Source: Atherix ibis
Taxonomy: Eukaryota; Arthropoda; Insecta; Diptera; Athericidae
DNA: 64,000 bases
Assembly (NCBI GenBank): GCA_958298945.1
Contig: OY282609.1
Coordinates: forward strand, 60,112,220 to 60,176,219
Direction of reading: 5' to 3'
Within the stretch, counting starts at the first letter, position 1. Each line of letters begins with the position of its first letter. The translations under genes and the position numbers were made by a program. Of the stretch, positions 57,441 through 64,000 are shown piece after piece. The notes below the pieces were generated by a model. It worked only from the letters and a program-made list of their open reading frames with translations, did no database searches and was not told where the DNA came from.

Positions 57441-60400
57441 ACACTGTAAAATAGTTTTATAGTCGTGGTGCTATAAAGTGGTGCCTGGCTCCATGTCCAA
57501 GCAACTTTACATACAAACAGGCACAAAAAATCCTTCTCTAATTTTTTTAAAAATTCAGAAAACACACAAATTTTATAGTAAATTAACAATATTTCGGTTG
57601 ATTTTTTTCCAATAAAGAATCGTTTTTGGTCAAAATTTGGAATTTAAATTCTCACAAAAATTATGGTGGTCTCTTAGCTAATAATTCCTAAAATTTTGCA
57701 TTATTGAAAAAATTCCAAAAATACTTCAACTTTTACAAAAATTAACAGAATTTCAATCAAATTTTTTGAATTGATTCCATTTTAGGTTAAAAAATATTTT
57801 AAATTGGAAACTTTATAATTTTCCTAAGTTATTTTAAAAATAGTTGTAAATCCAAGTTCACAGTTTACAAGTATATGAGCATTCGTAATTTTTATAAAAT
57901 CATTTCAAGAGAAATTATTTATTTTAATAATTAAAACAACAAAAAAAGCGACAATTTTCTAAAATAAATGATTTGTTATTCTTGCCAAGTGAAGTGATCA
58001 AAGTCATCAGTAGTTTTATAACTAATGAATAACTATTAGTGACAATAATAACTGTTTTTTGCTATTTAAGATAAATTAAAAATAGTAGAAAAACGTGACC
58101 GGATAAAGTACTAATGGCTACTCTAAGCGGTAAACAAATAAATAAAAAATGTCTAAATAATATTTTTAAAAAGAAAATTTTCACAAGAGTCTAAGAAATG
58201 TAATAAGATAACTAAGGTGAAAAAATAATTATTTCTAAAAATAGGAAATTTTTCAACTGAAGAAATCGATAAACAGTGAAAAGAGAATCGATTTATCGAA
58301 ACGATAGAACCAACAACACCGGATACGATACAATAAGCCTCGAGTTTCCATGATTCAGAAATTTATTCGTACAATTTTCATGAAGTTTTTCAAGAGAAAG
58401 CTATGCACATAAGCTTAAGCCTTATGTGAAGAAAAAAAACCAAACAAAAATCTCAATATTATTTAAGGGTGGAAATTCATTGAAGATAGTTAACCTTAAT
58501 TTCAGGATTAAATTACAATTGCACTTAAAAATATGTTTAGACGTGTAAAAATACCAATTTAAAAATACTTTTCCCCAATCATAGTGTTTTAGGGTAAGAA
58601 ATATTTTTTTGAATAAGTTGTTTCCTTAAAAACGTATATTTCGTATCAGGACTCTTTTAGTAGCATAGATGCTAGATGAGTATTAACATTGCTCTCTTTT
58701 TGAGAATGTAATTAAGTCATCTTATTAGTCCAAACTGGCCTTCATTTCCTTTTTTGATGCTTGTTTTTGAATTAAAAATAATTTTTTAAATAATTCATTT
58801 CTCCAGAAAATATGTTTTAAAATAGGATGAATCTCAAAATTGCTCTCTGTTTGGGAGTGTAATTGCTTAATTTCATAAGTCCACACCAGTTGCATTTCCT
58901 TTTAACACTTTTAAATTACTATTGGTAGAAAATGATTTATTTTTTTGTAAAAATTCAGATTTATTTGAGATTTTTGTTCTCGAAAATTTTGATTCTAAGG
59001 ATTCAAAAAAAAAAAACTAATTAGTTTTCGTAACAATGGGTACTAATTACTTACGATAAGTTTACTAATATCTCGATTGAAATGTTTGTAAATAAAGTGA
59101 ATATAATCGATTTCTCAGTTAATTTGACTTCATTTCAAGGAGCCATATGAAAAATGTGCCCTTGTCACAGTTGTTTTTTATCGTTAACACATCATATGAC
59201 AAGGTAAATTTTATAAATAATCTAGACTTAAAAATACTAATTCTCACCTGATCGATTATCTTAAATGAAAAACTTTCAGAGTTTAAAGTAGATTTTTTAG
59301 TATGTCTAAATATCAGAGAATTAAACAAAAATCACCATTCGAGTTGAAAACATTGACAATCAATGCATAATAAAAAAAACAGGCTAATTTATGCAAAATA
59401 ATAGAAAAAAAATGAGATGTTCTTGTTGTTCACAAATTGATTGAGCATTCTCAGTGCAACACTTAAAAGGAAATTCGCATCGCATCAATAATAGCGCGTT
59501 TAGATTGCGACGAGTTGCGCAAAGGTAATTAACGTATGCACACCTGATATGTGATGAACATATGTCTCAGATAATTTTTGTTGTTGCTCCCAATTCTGAG
59601 AGTTTCTTGGGATTATCAAGAATTTCCAGTATTTTCTCCTATCAACTTGGTGTGGTCAAGTTCGTTTTGTTGTTGATCTCGTTTCCAGTGCGTTACTGTA
59701 TTTGCAAACTTATCCGCTGATAATAATTTCTTATTCTTCGATTAGGTTAAAAGTAAAGTCCATAGTAGATATCTTTATAGGAAAATATCTATGGATGTAA
59801 AAAGTCAGTCTTTTGATCTTTTCGTTTACTCATCTTTAGGCAAAAAACCATTTATTAATATCGGTGATATTGTAGTCGGAAGATGGAAATTTGTATCTAT
59901 TGCATTTTCATTTTAACTCTACGATTTCTCCATCATCTTAGCGAAATGCTTGAATTTTTTCTTAAAATAATTTTCTCTTCAGATTCGCATAGGAAATTGT
60001 ATAGAAAAATCAAAAATTTAATATTAATTAAAAACGATTTTCTTTTGTTATTATTGGTGCTCGGTCCATTATTGTTGATGGTGAATTTTGCATCGTTACA
60101 CTTGGAATTTCTAACATATTTTCTATACTTTTTATTGTAATAAAAAATCTTTCAACCATCAATTATTTTTTGTATTATACGAAAATACAATATTACACAG
60201 TGTAAACAATATTTTGGAGCAATCGGAATAATTCCACCGGTTGGATCTTGTCCGTTCGTTATGATCTCACAATTAGAGATATTACAGCATTTTTAGACTT
60301 TTTAGCATGTTCCCCTGAATCCATTAGAACATCTTTTACTGCCACTTTGAAAGTACAATTTTTTGTCTATTTTCGTTTTTTCCTGTTCTCAAACTGTTTG

Positions 60401-61530
60401 GTTCAATTTCTTAACACGTCAAGGTGTACAGTTTATATTGAAGTGCTGAAAGATCATCGATAAACGTCTTCGTAAATAATTTCACTCTGTGTGCATTTTT
60501 CTCCACATTTTTGGTATTCTTTTGCTTGATTCCGGCCCCCGTTAAATATCCAATATCAAATTGAAATCTAGAAACTTGAAAAATATTTCGAAAATATCAA
60601 TATTAATTTTGTATTACAAAAAAAAAAATTAATAAAATAAATAAGAAAGAAAAAAACTAGCACATCACATCCTCTCATCCTATGTTAAGACTGTTCGTCT
60701 ACTGATTCGAATCTACAAGCGTAGATAAAAACTTATGTATAAATCATTGTGGACCATATGTCCATTGGGATCAGCCAGAATTATCCGCAACAACGAGGAG
60801 GATAGTGTGTCGAAAACGTATGAGATGAGCCAAAGAATCATTTTATGATGATCTATATTCGTTTTCCGATGAACACAGTTTGCCCAGATCCAGTCATCAG
60901 CCAAGAATTGTCTGAATTTTCTGAAACAACCTGTGAAGAATGGTTAGTGCGTTTGTCTATCGTGGCAATGCGTTAACTATTCTGAACGATAATATTGTGG
61001 AGCCAAGTGGTTAGTAAGTGTTCGTTTTTTCTACTTTGGATGAATTTATTTTTAGTAGCTAGGCTGTCAACTTAATTTTTCCTGCCGCAGTGAATTGAAA
61101 AGTTGCATTTCCTTGTTCTGGATTAGTCATTAATTATTTTTGGCTATACTTTAATGTAAAATTTTATATACATAATTACGTAAAATTAAAGAAAATCATA
61201 GATTTTGGTTGTACTTCTTGTTTTTGAAAGGTAGGATTAATTAGGGAAAATATTAAGCAACAATTAGAGAAAATTTGTACTAAGTGATAAGGTTTTTTCA
61301 TTAGGCAACCACCTTAGCACAAGAATTTTGCTTTTTGAAGTTATGAAAAAAATAAGATGTGAAAACTGTAGTCGAATAATATTTATTTCGAAAGTGTGCA
61401 TTGCAATTTTCGACTATTAAAAAATAAGCGACTATTAAACATAAATGAAGGCAAAACAAAAAACATGGTTCGGCGGCGAAGACAAGACCAATTAGCACTT
61501 ATTTCATACAGATACGAGAGTTAACTTTGG
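57441..61530. other. AT-rich interval without a supported gene
   Basis: No coding motif found. Small open frames at 59883-60140, 60248-60463 and on the - strand at 60904-60713 are unrecognised. A diverged duplication at 58680-58905 is listed separately. Confidence 0.45.
58680..58905 (+). repeat. Diverged direct duplication, spacing about 150 bp
   Basis: CATTGCTCTCTTTTTGAGAA with TTAGTCC and CATTTCCTTTT near 58688-58752 is matched by AATTGCTCTCTGTTTGGGAG with TAAGTCC and CATTTCCTTTT near 58838-58900. It is the remnant of a tandem duplication. Confidence 0.55.
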
Positions 61531-61539
61531 AAGAATTAA

Positions 61540-61990
61540 GTCATTCTCCTATTCCGGGTCAAGGGTCGCAGCCGATAACAACATGGAGAAAAAAATTCAC
61601 GCACGGTTACTGACAGCCTCCAGAGCCTATTTCAGTCGGTTAAAATTTCTGAACATAACATTGAAGTTGCTGCTGTACAAGATACAATACTTGGGTTCAA
61701 AGCAAAAACCACTGTGAACACTTCTACGCGTACGAAAAGAGGATCCTTCGAAGAATTTTTGGCCCCCTACATGACGATGTACGATTTCGGAGCCTATTTA
61801 ACGATGAGATTCTGGAGCGTTTTGGATAAAATTAACATCAATAGCCTGCGGTGAACTGGATACTTAATGCAGTTTAGTAACGTGCTAAGAGTGTTGAACT
61901 GGAAGACGCTGGTGCGCAGCCGGGACGTCAGGAGTTCTTTAATTCAGCAATCCAAGACCGTACCCGTGGTTGTTGCACCGTTGATGATGA
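61540..61990 (+). pseudogene. Non-LTR retrotransposon (LINE) ORF2 C-terminal fragment
   Basis: The frame at about 61570-61660 gives NNMEKKIHARLLTASRAYFS, the segment just before the conserved LLYGSE..T motif of LINE ORF2 proteins. That motif is damaged here (KLLLYKIQYLGSK). After a frameshift 61725-61820 reads YEKRILRRIFGPLHDDVRF and then LFNDEILERFG. RVLNWKTLVRSR follows near 61890. Stops and frame changes make it a pseudogene. It is a different LINE from the - strand one at 4064-4545. Confidence 0.75.
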
Positions 61991-62605
61991 TGATGAATCG
62001 ACATTTAAACCCTTTAATTTTAACTGAAAAATAAGATTTTTTTAAAAATTTGACAGAAAGACGAATAATCAATAAAGAAAAAAATTAGTTAATTTTAAAG
62101 CATTTACGTTGCATTTTTTACATTTTCAGAATTAATAAAACTAATAAAATTTTTATTAATTAACAATGCTGTTGACAAATTAAATTTTGGACGGATTCTG
62201 TCCCTATTTCTTTAATATACGAATATGTGTAAGAATGCCAGAGAAGAGGTTAATCAGTGGATCACATCGGGCATCTCCAGTGGAATCCATACCATTGAAA
62301 ACTGGTCGAAAAACTATCTTTTACAAAAATTTCACCTCAACATTAGCTGCAACAACCTTTGCTTTCCCAATTACCCCCTTCACACTTGAATCAAAATAAT
62401 TATCATCTCCGCGGCCAAAAAAGGAATTCACCATCCCTATCCTTATTAATTTCTCATCTAAAAAGATATTCCCTCATCCTTACTCTTAATTTACAAACTT
62501 CCATCCCTCATCCAGATAAGAAACCTTTCTTAATAGGTTTAAAAAGGCTATTCCGATTCGTCCACAGATAGAAAACTTTTCCTTGAACAGCTAGATTATC
62601 TAATA
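61991..62605. other. Intergenic sequence, nothing recognised
   Basis: Spacer between the LINE fragment and the family F mariner. It includes a (GAT)n-like run at 61984-61996 and no gene. Confidence 0.5.
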
Positions 62606-63716
62606 TTGGGTATATGCAAAAGTTATGACCGTTTTTTACATATACAATTAAACATTTTTTGTTTAGATTTGTATTATTTATTTAATCAATTATATAATTT
62701 CCATCCGTTCTTATAACCTTCTCCCATCTTTCTATCAACTTATTAATGCCATTAGTGTAAAATTCGTGGATTTTGATGCGAAAAATGTAGTAAGGGATGT
62801 TTTTACCTGTTCTAATGTATCAAATTTTTTATCATTTAAAAAATTTTGCAGTGATCGGAATAAATGAAAATCGGAAGGAGCAAGATCTGGAGAATACGGT
62901 GGATGCTTGATAACATCCCAATTCAACTCATTTAGCTTGTTTTGGGTCATCATAGCCACATGTGGTCGCGCATTGTCGTGATGAAACACTACGCCTTTTC
63001 TGTTTACCAATTCTGGTCTATCCTTTTGAAGGGCGATGTTCAATTTTGATAATTGTTGACAATATCGATCTGCTGTAATTGTTTGATTGCGTTCCAAGAG
63101 TTCAAAATACACAATACCCTTACAATCCCACCAAACACAAAGCAAAACTTTTTTTTAATGGATTTCGGTTTTCGAAGTTGTTAATAGGGCTTGTCCAGGT
63201 ATAGCCCAATGTGTTTTTCTTGTCACGTTGTTGTACACGACCCATTTCTCATCTCCCGTTACCAAACGATGCAAAAAAGGTTCATGTTTTTGTCTCGCAC
63301 TCAAAGCAACGCACGTTGAAACACGATCCAATAAATTGGCAGCCGACAATTGATGAGGTATCCAAACGTCGTACCGCGATACCATCCCCATACGCTTCAA
63401 ATGTCTTAATACGGTTGTTTGGTTGACTCCCATCATCGACGCGATCTCCCTGGATGTTAGACGTGGATTGGTGTCAATTATGACTTTTAACTTGTCATCA
63501 GACTTCAATGGCCGCCCGGTACGTGGTTTATCAATTAGTGAAAAATCCCCAGATCGGAATTTTGTAAATCATCTTCGTACCTGTCGACCTTTGATGACAT
63601 CTGCCCCATACACTTCGCAAATGTTTGCCACACTCGCGGTATTGTCTTTACGGAGTTCATAAAGTAAACAATAACATAAATGCATTTTATCGACCGACAT
63701 TTTGAAAAAATACAAG
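62606..63716 (-). mobile_element. Mariner-like element, family F, truncated copy
   Basis: The 3' end of the element is at 62606 (TTGGGTATATGCAAAAGTTA, flanked by TA at 62604-62605), matching the outer ends of the remnant at 10143-11673. The expected opposite inverted repeat beyond 63716 was not found, so the 5' end is truncated just upstream of the transposase start. It contains a slightly broken transposase. Confidence 0.85.
62682..63700 (-). pseudogene. Mariner transposase pseudogene (family F)
   Basis: The frame opens MSVDKMHLCYCLLYELRKDN and continues VANICEVYGADVIKGRQ. A TGA near 63582 replaces the tryptophan before FTKFRSGDFSLIDKPR. It then gives MGVNQTTVLRHLKRMG, DVWIPHQLS and LVTGDEKWVVYNN. 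A second stop (TAA, 63157-63155) precedes KKVLLCVWWDCKGIVYFE in the same frame. The HHDNARPHVAMM and YSPDLAPSDFHLF blocks are intact with 34 residues between the aspartates. A one-base loss near 62775 shifts the end; the true C-terminus (GINKLIERWEKVIR) is readable in another frame to 62682. Only three disabling changes, so it is a young pseudogene. Confidence 0.92.
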
Positions 63717-63835
63717 GGCTCTTCACGGTACTCTGGCCAGGCCAAAACGGAATAGAAAGTGGAGGGAAAGCATCATTTATACAATGGAATCATTTAATTT
63801 ATATTGCGAATTATATTCGCAGAGAACGAAGTGCT

Positions 63836-64000
63836 TATCTTTTTAGCGTCTATTTTATTGCCCTAAGGATCATTATTAGCCGATCGAGAGACGCAGTAAT
63901 TCGACATACTTACTAGAGTGTTGAGTTGTGTTAGATGCTAGGGTATGTAGGAATTTTGGGCAATGAAAGTGTTGACAAGCTGACTGGAGAAATTCTTCGT
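63836..64000 (+). pseudogene. Non-LTR retrotransposon RNase H fragment, cut by the window edge
   Basis: From about 63907 the frame reads LECVELC, a stop, then MLGYVGILGNESVDKLTGEI to the end of the window. This resembles WVPGHVGIPGNEKADELA, the C-terminal motif of the RNase H domain of Jockey- or I-like retrotransposons. The stop and the changed WVPGH show decay. The rest of the element lies outside. Confidence 0.55.

Noticed and set aside
59883..60140. An 85-codon hydrophobic open frame that might be a small membrane protein.
   Set aside because: AT-rich sequence readily gives Leu/Ile/Phe-rich frames. There is no start context or homology that I can recognise.

Overview
This window is eukaryotic and strongly AT-rich, with spliced genes, long introns and many DNA transposons. 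The host genes are clear animal orthologues: Mad (Smad1/5), esc/EED, SART1/Snu66, NDUFC2 and a GH65 hydroxylysine-disaccharide glucosidase. The Mad and esc products have almost the lengths I recall for Drosophila (457 and 424 codons here), and the transposons are mariners of insect type. An insect is near certain and a fly (Diptera) is my best guess; the species is not determined.

Layout. 1-9.1 kb is a graveyard of mobile elements: a Ty3/gypsy pol remnant, several mariners (named A, B, C and G here), a LINE 3' end joined to a tRNA-derived SINE, and a MITE. 9.2-28.2 kb is one gene on the + strand, a PGGHG-like glucosidase. I rebuilt it from 12 exons whose splice phases all agree, giving 734 aa. 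Its introns hold most of the transposons, including two mariners with intact transposase frames (10.5-11.5 kb and 18.3-19.3 kb), a nested insertion and a 12.2-kb last-but-one intron. 28.5-31.7 kb is SART1 on the - strand (8 exons, 814 aa), tail to tail with the glucosidase. 32.1-33.6 kb is esc on the - strand (4 exons, 424 aa). It lies head to head with Mad, whose probable 5' UTR exon is near 34.1-34.9 kb and whose two coding exons are at 42.8-45.3 kb (457 aa). After about 6 kb of extremely AT-rich sequence comes NDUFC2 (51.4-52.0 kb, 3 exons, 113 aa). 52-61.5 kb has no gene I can support. 61.5-64 kb holds a LINE fragment, a truncated mariner and a second retrotransposon fragment cut by the window edge.

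The host genes are not an operon or pathway. They are a splicing factor, a Polycomb subunit, a BMP/Dpp signal transducer, a respiratory complex I subunit and a collagen-sugar hydrolase that happen to be neighbours. The most notable structure is the coexistence of at least seven mariner lineages, from apparently intact to heavily decayed. They are concentrated in and just upstream of the glucosidase gene, and several insertion sites can still be read directly.

All exon models were built by eye from frame continuity, GT/AG sites and remembered family sequences. No alignment or transcript was available.
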